The position numbers were made by a program, and so were the translations under genes. Shown here in pieces: positions 46,485-55,866 of a stretch of 64,000 nucleotides of DNA; position 1 is the first letter of the stretch, and each line of letters begins with the position of its first letter. Origin of the DNA: Devosia sp. A8/3-2 (GTDB taxonomy: Bacteria; Pseudomonadota; Alphaproteobacteria; Rhizobiales; Devosiaceae). The notes below the pieces were generated by a model. The model was given only the letters and a program-made list of their open reading frames with translations. It did not search any database and had not been told where the DNA came from. The DNA lies in NCBI GenBank assembly GCA_025452255.1, contig CP104974.1, positions 744,001 to 808,000 of the forward strand. The letters are read 5' to 3'.

Positions 46485-48697
46485 TTGCCTATGAACCTCA
46501 ACATCGGACTGTCGCTGACAGCGCTGGCCATGGCTATGAGTGGCAGTGAGCCGCCGCCACCGAGTGAAACCCGCTATGTCGCTCCAGCGGTCCAAGGTAC
46601 AGGCGATGGCACTTCTCGGGCGAATGCCGCCGCGCTGGCCAGCATCAACACGATGATTGCCGAAGCAGGGCCGGGCGGAACTGTGGCCATTGCCTCCCAT
46701 CTGGGGGACTATGCCCAGACTACGCCCATTACCCTCTCGGCTGCCGGCGCTGCTGGCAATCCGGTGACGATCACCGGCATGAACGCGGCCGACGAGCCCA
46801 CCCGTCCCAAGTTCGTGGGCAATCGGACGGCATGGGTCAGTCCAGCGACCGAAGCAGGGGCGGTCAACGCAGCGGCCTATGGCGGCAATACCCTATTCGC
46901 GGCGGCCGCCGGCATTGGGCATCTGGCCTTCAAGTTCCTCCGCTTTGAGCGGCTGGGCCGGATCATCGATTTCTCGGGGATCACTGCGGACGGTTTTTTG
47001 TTTGAAGATTGCCGGGGCTTCAACCTTCACGACGGCATCTACACCAACAATCTCAGCGCCATCACCAATCTGGTGGTGCAGCGCTGCCCGGCCACCGGCT
47101 TTTCGAAGAAGTTTATCCGGTTCCATGGCGCTTGCGCCAATTGGCAGGTGCTCGACAGCCATATCGACAGCCGTTGGCAGGCTGGCGACAACTTCGCGGT
47201 GGGTATCGAGTGCGCCGATACGGCTCATGATCTGCTGATCGAAGGCGGCTCAACCGTGAACTGCCGCGATACGCTCACCAGCTATTTCAATGGCGATGGC
47301 GTGGTCAGCGAGCGCACCAATCGCGGCATCCATATCCTCAACCATGCATCCAATGGCCACACCGATGCCGGCTATGATCTGAAGTCCGAAGACAGCTCTG
47401 TCACCGGCTGCGCTGCCCGAGACAACAAGCGGAATTTCCGCATCTGGGGCGGGCTTGAGACACCCATTCCGCTGGTGGGATGCAGCTCGATCGCTCCGCA
47501 TGGACGCGGTGGTGGTTCGGTTCATCACCTCTGGGTCGACGGCGGCGATGACGCTGGCTCGCCCGGCGGCAGGGTCGCGGTTGATGGTCTGGTGGCCAGC
47601 GGTGGCGACGAGGGCATGACGGCCTTCTATATCGACGGCTTCAACAGCACGATTGCGCTGACCGGTCTCGATATCACGCTCTCCACGGGATCGGTCTACA
47701 AGACCAGCCCGGCGACAGGCTCCACGATTACTGGCCTGCCGGTGGCGACACGGCACCAGCCAAGTTCATAGCCGAGCAGTGGACCGTTGCGCCCAACAAC
47801 AATGCCGGCGAGCTGGCGCTGAACATCATCGGCCTGCCGGGCGATGGCGGCGTAGGTATCAGCACATTGCAATATCGGGTCGATGGCGGTGTCTGGACTG
47901 CCCTGACTGGGGTAGGCACGGGCGTTCGGGTCATCGCCGGCCTGACCGATGGCGTGGAATATGACATCGACATTCGCGCTGGGAATTCGGTGGGCTTCGG
48001 CCTCGCCAGCGACGTGAAATCTGCCACGCCGATCTATATCGAGCCGTCCAATATCAAGCTGCTATTCGATGGTTCTGATCTGCTGGCCGGCGGCACTGCG
48101 GTGGACGAGGCGCCCGGCGCGCCCGCCCTGATCCTAGGCAGTACGGCGGTTGTCGTGGATGGTGGCATTCAGGTTGGCGGCAGCACCGGCGACGTGCGGT
48201 TTCCAAATCGCGAGGGCTTCACCTTTGACGGGCTGTTCACCGTCAAAATGCGGTTCACCAAGGCGAACTGGAACCGCTCGGCCGGGCCGGACTTCCTCGT
48301 GTCGTTTTGGCTCAGCACCAACAATCAACGCGCTCGGCTGATCAGCGTCAGCGCCACCAATACCATTCTCGGTGGGTTCGGGAATGGTGGTGGCGCATCG
48401 GGCAATGTTGTGGACACGGTGCCCAATGCCTCCATTCCGGTACCGATCCCGGCCGGCCTGCACGAGCTGATGTTTGACCGGGGCGCTGACAATTACACCC
48501 GCGTCTATCTTGATGGCGTGATGGTCGGCAAAAGCGCCGCGCCGGTCCCCGGCACCAACGTCAACAACGGCACCAACTTCGTCCGCGTGACCGGTTCTGC
48601 ATCGGGCAATAACGATCCCGGCCCGTCGATCCTGCATTTCCTCGAAGTCCGCAAGGGTGAAGCTCTTTGCGGGTCTGACGCGGGCTACACGCCTTAA
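46485..48697 (+). CDS. Tailspike: right-handed beta-helix with FnIII/lectin-like C-terminus, frameshifted
   Basis: About 735 residues. The N-terminal head-binding part is short, then RYVAPAVQGTGDGTSRANAA starts a parallel beta-helix (repeats around FLFEDCRGFNLHDGIYTNNL, NRGIHILNHASNGHTDAGYD). After a frame change near 47745 come an FnIII-like domain (YRVDGGVWTALTGVGTGVRV) and a LamG-like jelly roll (FTVKMRFTKANWNRSAGPDF). It probably binds or cuts surface polysaccharide. The start is TTG 46485 or ATG 46491; AGGAGG precedes both. Confidence 0.75.
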
Positions 48698-48723
48698 TTC
48701 CCACATCACCAAGGAGAATACCC

Positions 48724-49470
48724 ATGAACACCGCGTTCTTCGCGTCGGTGCGCTCGTCGCTGTTTGGCGGCGCGCTGTCGCAGGCCCGAGTCAATGGCAT
48801 CAATGCCATTGGCGAAGCTCGGACCATCTATGGCGACGGCGACCGGCGCAAGCTCTCCTACATCCCGGCCACGGCCTTTCACGAGACGGCTCACACCATG
48901 CAGCCGGTGCGCGAGACACTGGCCAGCACCGATGCCAAAGCCAAGGAGCTGCTGACCAAGGCTTGGAAGGCTGGGCGCATGCCCTGGTAAAGTCCGACTA
49001 TTGGTCGGGCGGCTATTTCGGTCGGGGCTTTGTCCAACTCACCCACCCGGAGAATTACCAGAAGGTGCAGGACGAAACCGGCCATCCCCTCGGTCAAAGA
49101 CCCGTCACTGGCCCTGCGCATCGATATCGCCGCTCTGATCCTGGTCAAGGGCATGATGCGCGGCTGGTTCACTGGCAAGAAGCTCGGGGACTATACCGCC
49201 TTCACGGACATGCGCCGTGTGGTCAACGGCACAGATCGCGCCAAGCAGATCGCGCAATATGCCGAAGCCTTCTCGGCGGCGCTACCGGCGACGACGAAAC
49301 CCGCGCAGCCTGTGAAGCCCATTCCCGCTCCGGGGCCAGTTATCCACCAGCCCATCAACCCAGACCCAGACCGGGGCAACAGCTCCGGATTTCCGCGCGC
49401 TGTGCTCGCTGTTGGCATCGCCGTCGTACTGGCGGTCGCCGTCTACTTCATCTTTTTCCATCGCGGCTAA
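48724..49470 (+). CDS. GH19-type endolysin with C-terminal membrane helix, frameshifted
   Basis: About 248 residues. The GH19 lysozyme-like core has KLSYIPATAFHETAHTMQPV with catalytic Glu in HETAH, and YWSGGYFGRGFVQLTHPENY. Frame changes occur near 48985 and 49088. A proline-rich linker (PAPGPVIHQPINPDPDRG) leads to a membrane helix AVLAVGIAVVLAVAVYFIFF and a basic end. It would cleave peptidoglycan at lysis; the C-terminal anchor is unusual for a free endolysin. Confidence 0.8.
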
Positions 49471-49483
49471 GGAGGCCGTCACC

Positions 49484-49849
49484 ATGCTGACTTCAATCAT
49501 CCAAAGCGCTGCCGCCGGCTGGATTTGGCGTCGTGCCCAGGAGCTAGGCTCGCTGGCTACCGTGCTGATCCCGATCTATCTGGCGATGCCTCCGCATATG
49601 CAGGAGGACGTACGCGCCATCTTTGCGGGGCAAGGTGGCGGGCTGACCATTTCGGCCGCTGTGGGCCTGCTCTGGTACCTCTGGACGCAATGGCAGTCCT
49701 ATCGCGCCACAACCGTCGCGCAGGTCGTGACCGCCGCAGGCGAGAAGATCCTGCCTAAGCCGGGCAGCGCTGCCATGGAGCGCGTTGAAACCCAAGCCAA
49801 GGCCGCGCCCAAGCGCCAGACGCTCTGGGAACGTCTGACCGGCAACTGA
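49484..49849 (+). CDS. Holin-like or lysis-associated membrane protein
   Basis: 121 residues, with an AAGGAGG ribosome site. Hydrophobic stretches occur at LGSLATVLIPIYLAM and LTISAAVGLLWYLWTQW, and the C-terminus is basic and soluble (TQAKAAPKRQTLWERLTGN). It lies directly after the endolysin, so a lysis role is likely. Confidence 0.6.
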   Translation: MLTSIIQSAAAGWIWRRAQELGSLATVLIPIYLAMPPHMQEDVRAIFAGQGGGLTISAAVGLLWYLWTQWQSYRATTVAQVVTAAGEKILPKPGSAAMERVETQAKAAPKRQTLWERLTGN

Positions 49850-49856
49850 CCATCTC

Positions 49857-49874
49857 GGGCGGCTTCGGCCGCCC
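49857..49874 (+). terminator. GC hairpin with TTCG loop
   Basis: GGGCGGC-TTCG-GCCGCCC, a perfect 7-bp stem just after the holin-like gene. The following tract (GCTTCTTCC) is only partly T-rich, so termination may be partial. Confidence 0.55.
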
Positions 49875-49901
49875 GCTTCTTCCAATCGTGGGGCTCGATC
49901 A

Positions 49902-50177
49902 GTGGACAAAGAATTCTCAGATGCAGAGCGTGACGTTATGCGGCATCTGGCCGAGGCGCTCAACAAGGAGAAGCCGGATGATGTCGTGGTCTTTTCCCAC
50001 GATGAAGCGGAGGTCCTAAAGGAATGGGCGAAATTCATGATCGCATGGAAAACGCTGGGCAAGTGGGGCGCGAGCCTGCGCCAGGTTATCCTGTTCTTTG
50101 GTGGGGCGTTGGCTTTATTGGCCGCTCTCCGACTTGGACTACTCGACTGGCTGGGTCTGGGGACCATCCCAAAATGA
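49902..50177 (+). CDS. Holin-like small membrane protein
   Basis: 91 residues, GTG start. The soluble charged N-terminus (DKEFSDAERDVMRHLAEALN) is followed by one clear membrane segment (LRQVILFFGGALALLAALRL, GLLDWLGL). The layout resembles holins of class III or spanin-like inner-membrane proteins. It overlaps the next gene. Confidence 0.55.
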   Translation: MDKEFSDAERDVMRHLAEALNKEKPDDVVVFSHDEAEVLKEWAKFMIAWKTLGKWGASLRQVILFFGGALALLAALRLGLLDWLGLGTIPK

Positions 50178-50686
50178 GGCGCACCATCATATCTGCTGTA
50201 ATCGGAGCCGGGCTTGCCTTCGGCGTGATGACGGCCATCGACGGTTACCAGAACATCCGTACCGCAGCGCGCTTCGCCGAAATGCAGCAGGCCTCCCCCA
50301 GCGACTGGCTAGAACTCAGTTCGATCCAAGTTCGCAACTCAGTAGTGCCGGCAGAGCCGAGCCTGCGCTTCGTGGGCACGTCGAGCATGGATCTGCTGAT
50401 CCGCTTGGCAGTGTCCCCGCGTGAGGCCGATACGGGCAACGTCATCTGCTCTGGCGGCGGCCGCACGACCCTGTTTGAGGAAGGCATACCAGTCACTTTC
50501 GACGCTCGGATATCCAGTTTGGCCGGGCTCGACTCCTGTGACTTTCCGGTCGGTCGATATCGTGTTCGCTTGAGCTTCTTGATGACCGAGCCGGGGACGC
50601 AGATTTCCAAGACGCTGCTGGTCGAAACCGAAGATTTGGAGGTCATTGCTGCGCCTGTCGAGCGCAGCGCTGGGCCGCCAAGGTAG
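50174..50686 (+). CDS. Membrane-anchored phage protein (170 aa)
   Basis: MRRTIISAVIGAGLAFGVMT is an N-terminal membrane anchor or signal. The rest is beta-rich (SLRFVGTSSMDLLIRLAVSP, VTFDARISSLAGLDSCDFPV, YRVRLSFLMTEPGTQISKTL), probably periplasmic, with two cysteines. It overlaps the holin-like gene by 4 bases. A lysis or exclusion role is possible; no family recognised. Confidence 0.55.
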   Translation: MRRTIISAVIGAGLAFGVMTAIDGYQNIRTAARFAEMQQASPSDWLELSSIQVRNSVVPAEPSLRFVGTSSMDLLIRLAVSPREADTGNVICSGGGRTTLFEEGIPVTFDARISSLAGLDSCDFPVGRYRVRLSFLMTEPGTQISKTLLVETEDLEVIAAPVERSAGPPR

Positions 50687-50687
50687 A

Positions 50688-50825
50688 TCAGCGAACAAAA
50701 ATGGCCACTAGCAGCGCTATGGCGGTCAATGCAGAGAGGAAATAGACCGTCCGCTCCGGGCTGTCGATTCTCCGTTTGAGATAGGCCGCGTGATCCCAGA
50801 ATAGTTGCTTCTCATAAGCGTCCAT
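50688..50825 (-). CDS. Tiny membrane protein (45 aa)
   Basis: MDAYEKQLFWDHAAYLKRRI, then SPERTVYFLSALTAIALLVA and a stop after FVR. One membrane helix at the C-terminus. A GGGAGG ribosome site is 6 bases upstream of the ATG. It is divergent from the late genes and downstream of the RHH gene, with a 29-bp gap. Confidence 0.55.
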   Translation of the reverse strand: MDAYEKQLFWDHAAYLKRRIDSPERTVYFLSALTAIALLVAIFVR

Positions 50826-50854
50826 TTGTGGCCTCCCTCTATCGTGGAGCACGG

Positions 50855-51541
50855 TTACATCCAAGCGTCTGGCCAGCCCTTAAATAGTCTTGGCATCAGA
50901 TGATCCAGCGCTGCTTGATAGCTTGCACGGGTGCCCTGCGGCACATCGGCAATCTTCTGTTGCACTGCGTCGTAAAAGTGCGCCCCATGGAGTTCACTCT
51001 TTAGGCCATCAACTTCGAGAATGAAATCGTCCAGTATTTCATCGCTAAACCTGTCGCCTTCTATCCTGTGGCGGTTGTAGAACGCGAAAGTGGCCGCTTC
51101 CTCATGGTCGCGAGCAGATCTGGCAAGTACCCTTATTGACTTCGAAAGCACCCAAGCCCGGTGGTCTATCGCCAATGCCGAGCTCTTTGCGCCCGTTGTT
51201 GTGAGGGATGGCCTTACTGCGGACGGCCTAAAAGGATCTTCATTAAGCGCAGCCTGCATCGCAATGGCGTCGGATTGCAGGTAGCCTTCGATCTGGCCAA
51301 TTTCGGCCAGTTCTGCTCTGTCTGCCTTCTGAATGCTCTCGAACTGTTCGAGGAGCTTGGCCGCGTCATCCCACTGAGATATGCGCTCAGCGCCGGCCGA
51401 GGCACGACGTTCGAGTGCTTCCGTAAGAAGGCTGACTATCTCCGCATTGATGCTGCGCCCCGACGCCGAAGCCGCTGCTTCGATCCGGTCTTTCAACTCT
51501 GCCGGCAGGCGGAGCCGAAAATGCGGGTCTTCTCGTGCCAT
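50855..51541 (-). CDS. Arc/Mnt-like ribbon-helix-helix protein with long C-terminal domain
   Basis: 228 residues. The N-terminus PHFRLRLPAELKDRIEAAAS, GRSINAEIVSLLTEAL is an Arc-type RHH DNA-binding domain. The remaining 180 residues are helical and unrecognised (WVLSKSIRVLARSARDHEEA, GDRFSDEILDDFILEVDGLK). It is divergent from a second RHH gene across an operator-like region, as in the immI repressor arrangement. The tiny membrane gene follows it. Confidence 0.7.
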   Translation of the reverse strand: MAREDPHFRLRLPAELKDRIEAAASASGRSINAEIVSLLTEALERRASAGAERISQWDDAAKLLEQFESIQKADRAELAEIGQIEGYLQSDAIAMQAALNEDPFRPSAVRPSLTTTGAKSSALAIDHRAWVLSKSIRVLARSARDHEEAATFAFYNRHRIEGDRFSDEILDDFILEVDGLKSELHGAHFYDAVQQKIADVPQGTRASYQAALDHLMPRLFKGWPDAWM

Positions 51542-51556
51542 CTATAATCCCCAGTT

Positions 51557-51621
51557 TGACGCACCAATGACGCACAAATCGCTTGACGGCAATAGCGCAC
51601 GGTGCGCTATTCATGACGCAC
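51557..51621. promoter_or_regulatory. Operator-like region between the two RHH genes
   Basis: A perfect palindrome with 10-bp arms, AATAGCGCAC-G-GTGCGCTATT (51591-51611), is flanked by three copies of TGACGCAC (51557, 51568 and 51614). The first two are 11 bp apart, about one helix turn. This fits binding by RHH repressors. Confidence 0.65.
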
Positions 51622-51649
51622 GGTAATTAACGTTAAGGAGGAATTTCTC

Positions 51650-51841
51650 ATGGCTCGTGGTGAGCCCCAGATCAACGTCAGACTGCCCAAAGATGTTCGC
51701 GACTTTATCGACGCCGAAGTCGCAGAGAACGGCAGCTCACGAACATTCGAGGTTGTGCGCTCCATTCGGCAGCGCATGAAAGCAAAAGGCTCGGTCGGGA
51801 GTGCAATCCCGCCGAGCCAAAATCAATCCCAATCCCGGTAA
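51650..51841 (+). CDS. Arc-like ribbon-helix-helix repressor (63 aa)
   Basis: GEPQINVRLPKDVRDFIDAE and NGSSRTFEVVRSIRQRMKAK form the RHH strand and two helices of Arc-type repressors. An AAGGAGG ribosome site is upstream. It precedes the KilA-N antirepressor gene by 16 bp, as Arc precedes Ant in P22. Confidence 0.75.
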   Translation: MARGEPQINVRLPKDVRDFIDAEVAENGSSRTFEVVRSIRQRMKAKGSVGSAIPPSQNQSQSR

Positions 51842-51857
51842 GAATGGAGAAGTTGAT

Positions 51858-52665
51858 ATGACGGATTATAGCGGCCCGGAGCCGCAAGGTCTACCGGCAC
51901 GGACAGGGAACGCGTTGTCTTATCATGGCGTCCTGATCTCTGATCGTGGCGAAAACCTGTCTCTGACAGACATGTGGCGCGCTGCCGGCTCGCCGCCTAA
52001 TCAGGAGCCATTTAACTGGGCGCGGTTCGACGGCAGAGCTTTTATCGAGGCGGTGGCGGTCACCCATAACCTGAGCGACACACAGGTTATGACTACCAAG
52101 CGAGGGAAGGGTGGCTCCACCATGGCGCATTGGCAGGTAGGTTTGGCCTACGCCAAGTACCTGAGCCATGATTTCCATATGTGGGCAAACCGAGCCGTTC
52201 GTGAAAAGATGGAGGGCAAGGCGTTTGAGCGCCTGCATGGGCTAACCCGGGGCGACAAGTTCGCCATTGGCGGAATCATTAAGCAGACAATGCCCGCCTT
52301 GTTGCGTGAACAACTGGGCGACCTGCTGCCGGCGATGTTGAACAGCGCAATCATGGCGCACGTGGCTGAGCACAGCATTCTTCTGCGCCACGGCAAGACC
52401 GCCAAGCAGATCTGGGATGACAACCGCCTGCCGCCTAAGTTGCGGGGCGCAACGGTCTGGCTGGGTAATCGGTTAGCCGAAATGTCGTGTTGCATCGAGA
52501 ATGAGGGCCGCGCCGACCGTGGCAATGGCACCGTACGGTTGTTCTGATCCTGACAAGGCCGCCATTTGCCTCCGCAATGGCCTGCTGCACAAGGCGAAGG
52601 TCTATGCCTCTGAGCGGATGGGGCAGGGGCGCTTGCGCTTGGTCCAGCAAGGAGACGCGCAATGA
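51858..52665 (+). CDS. KilA-N domain antirepressor, frameshifted
   Basis: About 268 residues. The KilA-N domain reads GNALSYHGVLISDRGENLSL, TDMWRAAGSPPNQEPFNWAR, with KRGKGGSTMAHWQVGLAYAK and YLSHDFHMWANRAVREKM. The C-terminal part, after a frame change near 52530, carries DPDKAAICLRNGLLHKAKVY and ends RLRLVQQGDAQ at 52665. Such proteins are antirepressors or DNA-binding regulators of induction. A small gene follows by overlap. Confidence 0.8.
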
Positions 52666-52991
52666 TCGCCAAATCCAACATGGCCGGCTGGGCTATAGGT
52701 GACTACGAGCTGGCATTAGACGCCATCGAACTAATGGCCGCCGCCGGCAACGGCATCATCTGCCAGCCGCGTGCTGGCGACGACGCTACGTTCTATCCCG
52801 GTGCTCAGCACGTCATCGCGATGATCAGCGGTTTGGACTACCAGCAGACTGACTTGATCGGCAGCCTGAAAGCCGCTCGCTACAACGACCCCGCCGACGA
52901 GGGCCGGCGTCTGCGGCTGATTCTGCGCTACGAGCTCGACGAGCTGCCGCTCGCTGATCTGGCAAAGCTTGTCGATAAGCCCCACGCGTAG
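52662..52991 (+). CDS. Hypothetical phage protein (109 aa)
   Basis: SNMAGWAIGDYELALDAIEL, TFYPGAQHVIAMISGLDYQQ and RLRLILRYELDELPLADLAK show a small soluble protein. The start overlaps the antirepressor stop. It is the last gene before attR and is followed by a terminator. No family recognised. Confidence 0.5.
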   Translation: MIAKSNMAGWAIGDYELALDAIELMAAAGNGIICQPRAGDDATFYPGAQHVIAMISGLDYQQTDLIGSLKAARYNDPADEGRRLRLILRYELDELPLADLAKLVDKPHA

Positions 52992-53014
52992 GCTGATTCG
53001 AGCCCGTGTTAGAG

Positions 53015-53038
53015 CCCCGGTCGAAAGGCCGGGGTTTT
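53015..53038 (+). terminator. Terminator at the right end of the prophage
   Basis: CCCCGG / CCGGGG stem with an 8-nt loop and TTTT, just inside attR. It would stop the rightward transcript before it runs antisense into tRNA-Thr. Confidence 0.75.
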
Positions 53039-53092
53039 CGTTTCTGTGCGGAAACTGTGCGGGGAAAACCCCCGATATCTGCTAAGTGCTTG

Positions 53093-53144
53093 AAATTGTG
53101 GTGCCGCTTAGGTGACTCGAACACCTGACCCCATCATTACGAAT
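53093..53144. repeat. attR core (52-bp direct repeat)
   Basis: Identical to 13798-13849. It covers the 3' part of tRNA-Thr and a few bases beyond the CCA. The phage copy restores the tRNA gene after integration. Confidence 0.93.
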
Positions 53145-53174
53145 GATGTGCTCTACCAACTGAGCTAAAGCGGC
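53099..53174 (-). tRNA. tRNA-Thr (anticodon CGT), CCA encoded
   Basis: 76 bases including the CCA. The cloverleaf closes: acceptor GCCGCTT / AAGCGGC, D-arm GCTC / GAGC, anticodon stem CATCA / TGATG with loop TTCGTAA (anticodon CGU), T-arm AGGTG-TTCGAGT-CACCT. It is intact and serves as the phage attachment target. Confidence 0.95.
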
Positions 53175-53203
53175 CTGTCCGCCGCAGCGGAACGCTGGGT
53201 CTT

Positions 53204-54580
53204 TTACGTTGGGTTTTCCGCCGGTGCAAGAGGCAAGGCGGGGTCGGCGGCAGGCAATTGCAAACCGACTGGCGCGGCCGGTTGCACGGCCCGCCCGGTC
53301 AGCGCCACCGGCACCTTCCACTCAAAGGCATCGAGCCGTCCGGTGACCGGGGAAATGGGCTCCCATTCGTCGCTGACCGGGCCGTCGGCAGTCCAGGCAG
53401 GGTCGCGTGGCGCGCGTACCGCGCGGGCCAGCCATTCGCGAGACTTGCCCTGATCGCCCGATTGGCCTTCTTCGATTTCGGCCATCAGGCTCGCCACGCC
53501 CTGCGTCGCGTCGGCCCCGGCAAAAGGCTCCAGCGCCTTGCGCGCCAGCGGCCAGTCATAGGCATCGATCGCCGCGCGAGCCAGCGCCATGCCGGCGGCG
53601 CGATGCGGCGGTGGAGTCTCGATGATTTCGCCCAGCCGCTTGAGCCGGTCGATCGCCGAGGCGCCGGGCTGGGCATGGGCATAGAGCGCGGCGATATCGG
53701 GATGGCCGGTGGAGCGCCAGATGCGGCGCAACAGGCTCATCGCCTTGCGCGTCTCGCCGCGATTGATGTGGATGCGCGCCGCGATCAAGGCCGCCGGCAC
53801 GAAATCGGGCAAGAGCTTGAGCGCGGTCAGCGCATGATCGAGCGCCGAAAGCGGTGCGCTGGTTTCAGCCTCGCGGGCCCGCGCGGTTTCGATCACGGCA
53901 CGGCGGCGGCGCTTGGCGGCGCGGGCCTCGCGGCTGCTAACCGCCTCGGCATTGACCATGGCGACGGCCTCGGCCCATTGGCCGCGCTTGGTGAGGTCAT
54001 CGAACACGGCTTCGGCCGCCCAGCCACTGGCCGGGGCCAGCGCCAGCGCCTTGCGCGCAAAGGTCAGTGCGGCTTCGGGGCGATGCTGCGCGCGGGCCTG
54101 ATCGTAAAGACCGGTCAGTGCGGCCACGGCGGTTTTCTCGCTGGCGATCAGGGCGCGATAATGCTCGCGGGCCGCCGACATGTCGCCCAAAGCCAGATCG
54201 GCGCGGGCTTCGAGCAGGCGCGCCGCCGCATTGGCCGGCAGGCGGGATTGCGCCTCGCGCGCCAAAGCACGGGCGCGGGCGGGATCGCCGGCCTGCAGCG
54301 CGACAATGGCGTCGGACAGGGCCTCGACGCCTTGTTCGCGGCGCTTTTCACGATTGCGGCGGGCCATGGCGCGCGGCGCCGTCAGCACGCGGCGGATCAA
54401 GGACCAGATGAAAATGATGACCAGCGCGACGATGAGGAACATGACAATAGCCGCGCCCAGCCGGGGCTGCATGCGATAATTGGCCACTTCCAGCGTCAAG
54501 GTGCCCGGCAGGGCGATCATCCAGGCGGCCAGCGCCGCGACGACCGAGCTGCCGATGATCCAGGAGGCGAGCCGGATCAT
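53204..54580 (-). CDS. hemY: HemY-like membrane TPR protein
   Basis: 458 residues. Two N-terminal membrane helices (SWIIGSSVVAALAAWMIALP and AAIVMFLIVALVIIFIWSLI) precede the HemY_N region and helical TPR-like repeats (LSDAIVALQAGDPARARALA). HemY of this type is associated with haem synthesis genes, but its biochemical role is not settled. It ends a hemC-hemD-mic60-hemY operon, with ATGA overlap to the gene before. Confidence 0.88.
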   Translation of the reverse strand: MIRLASWIIGSSVVAALAAWMIALPGTLTLEVANYRMQPRLGAAIVMFLIVALVIIFIWSLIRRVLTAPRAMARRNREKRREQGVEALSDAIVALQAGDPARARALAREAQSRLPANAAARLLEARADLALGDMSAAREHYRALIASEKTAVAALTGLYDQARAQHRPEAALTFARKALALAPASGWAAEAVFDDLTKRGQWAEAVAMVNAEAVSSREARAAKRRRRAVIETARAREAETSAPLSALDHALTALKLLPDFVPAALIAARIHINRGETRKAMSLLRRIWRSTGHPDIAALYAHAQPGASAIDRLKRLGEIIETPPPHRAAGMALARAAIDAYDWPLARKALEPFAGADATQGVASLMAEIEEGQSGDQGKSREWLARAVRAPRDPAWTADGPVSDEWEPISPVTGRLDAFEWKVPVALTGRAVQPAAPVGLQLPAADPALPLAPAENPT

Positions 54581-55838
54581 GGGCGAACCTCGCCGGCCAG
54601 CGCCTTGGCGCGCAGCTGCTCGAGGAAGCCCGCGGCCTCTGCCTGTGTCGCCACGAGAGCCGGAACATCGCCCGCCGCGCTCAGCATGGGCGCAGGCAGA
54701 GTATCAAACAGGGTCTTTGCAGCCGCAAAATCGCGCCGGGCAATAGCGCCTTCAAGGCGCGAGGCAATGGCATCAGGCGAATTGCCCTCCATTTCCCCGG
54801 TCGGCCGCAAGGCAATCGCCGAGCGGAACCAGTCCACCGCACCATCCTGCCAACCCGCAGCCGGATCGGCCGGCCGTCCGGCCAGCATTGCCGGCAGCAC
54901 ATCAGCAAAGCGCTGCGCGATAACGTCAGGGCGCGGCAGGCCGGTCTTTGCCGCATTCGCGATATCGGTCGGGATAGCAGCATCCGGCACGGCAGCGCGC
55001 AGAGCCGCCAATTCTGTTTCATAGGGCCGGCCGGTCGAAAAGGCCGATTCAAAGCCGGACAGGATCAGCGGCAATTGCAGCACGGCGCCGATATCACTGG
55101 GCTGACCCGCCGGGGTTGCCGAAGTCTGGCTCACAGTCGTGTCGAGATTGCGCAGATTGGCCTCGGCACTGCCCAGCCGGGCGCCCAGCTCAGTGAGTTG
55201 CGTCGTCAGGCCCGCGAGATCGGTCCGCAGGCCTTCAACCACGGCCGTATCGCCGGGTGCTGCTGGGGCATTTGCCAAAGTATCGATGCGCTGGGTCAGC
55301 GCCGACAGCTCGGTCTGGATCGGAGCGAGATCGACGGGTGCGGCTGTGGACGATGCAGGCCCGTTGGTTTCGAGTCCGGCCACACGCCGCGTCAGGGTCG
55401 CCAATTCCGACTGGGTCGTATTAGCAACCGTTTCGAGTTCGGGAATAGCGCTGGCAAATTGGGCCAGCCGCGGATCGACAACTGGCGCTGGGGCAGGCGT
55501 GGCCGGCCACAGGCCGAACCGAGCCGAGCCATAGGCGGCAGCAAGACCCAGCACGCCGCCAGCGATGGCCGGCAGCACAGGCGATGCCGCACGCGGCGAC
55601 GGCGGCGGAGCGCTGGCGCTCGGCTTGGGCGTGTCGCGAACGCTCTCTGCAGCGGGCTTATCCACGGGCTCGCGCTGCGGCTCCGGCTTTTGGTGCCGGT
55701 GCCGGACTCGCGGGCTTGCAGATCGAGCACGGGTGGCCGGACCGCGCCGGATTTGGCGGGCTCGGGCTTGGCTACAGCCGGATTGGCGGCCGTTTTGCCT
55801 TGGGTCGCTTTGGGGTCGTTACCCTTTGGGTCGGCCAT
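54577..55838 (-). CDS. Mitofilin/Mic60-like inner membrane protein (COG4223), frameshifted
   Basis: About 420 residues. A Lys/Pro-rich N-terminus (MADPKGNDPKATQGKTAANP) is joined, by a frame change near 55690, to a membrane segment (LPAIAGGVLGLAAAYGSARF), a long coiled coil (LATLTRRVAGLETNGPASST, LTQRIDTLANAP) and a C-terminal helical domain (ALRAAVPDAAIPTDIANAAK). This is the alphaproteobacterial Mic60 relative that shapes inner-membrane folds and normally sits between hemD and hemY. Confidence 0.85.
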
Positions 55839-55866
55839 GCGCGGACTCCTTGGTTCTTGGTGCCGA

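Larger units (their letters stand above)
13798..53144. mobile_element. Prophage of podovirus type, integrated in tRNA-Thr(CGU)
   Basis: The element is about 39.3 kb and bounded by a 52-bp perfect direct repeat (13798-13849 and 53093-53144). The repeat is the 3' part of a tRNA-Thr gene. The order is integrase, excisionase-like gene, repressor/Cro switch, replication genes, toxin-antitoxin pair, terminase-portal-scaffold-capsid, short-tail and internal virion proteins, fibres, lysis and an antirepressor module. No tape-measure or sheath gene is seen and several large ejection-type proteins are present, so a podovirus morphology is inferred. All core modules are present, so it may be functional if the frameshifts are sequence errors. 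Confidence 0.93.

Noticed and set aside
13798..53144. CRISPR arrays or insertion sequences in the window
   Set aside because: I looked for regularly spaced direct repeats and transposase motifs and saw none on either strand.
53258..55024. 588-codon plus-strand frame over hemY and the mitofilin-like gene
   Set aside because: Arg/Gly/His-rich antisense shadow; the minus-strand genes have clear domains and operon order.
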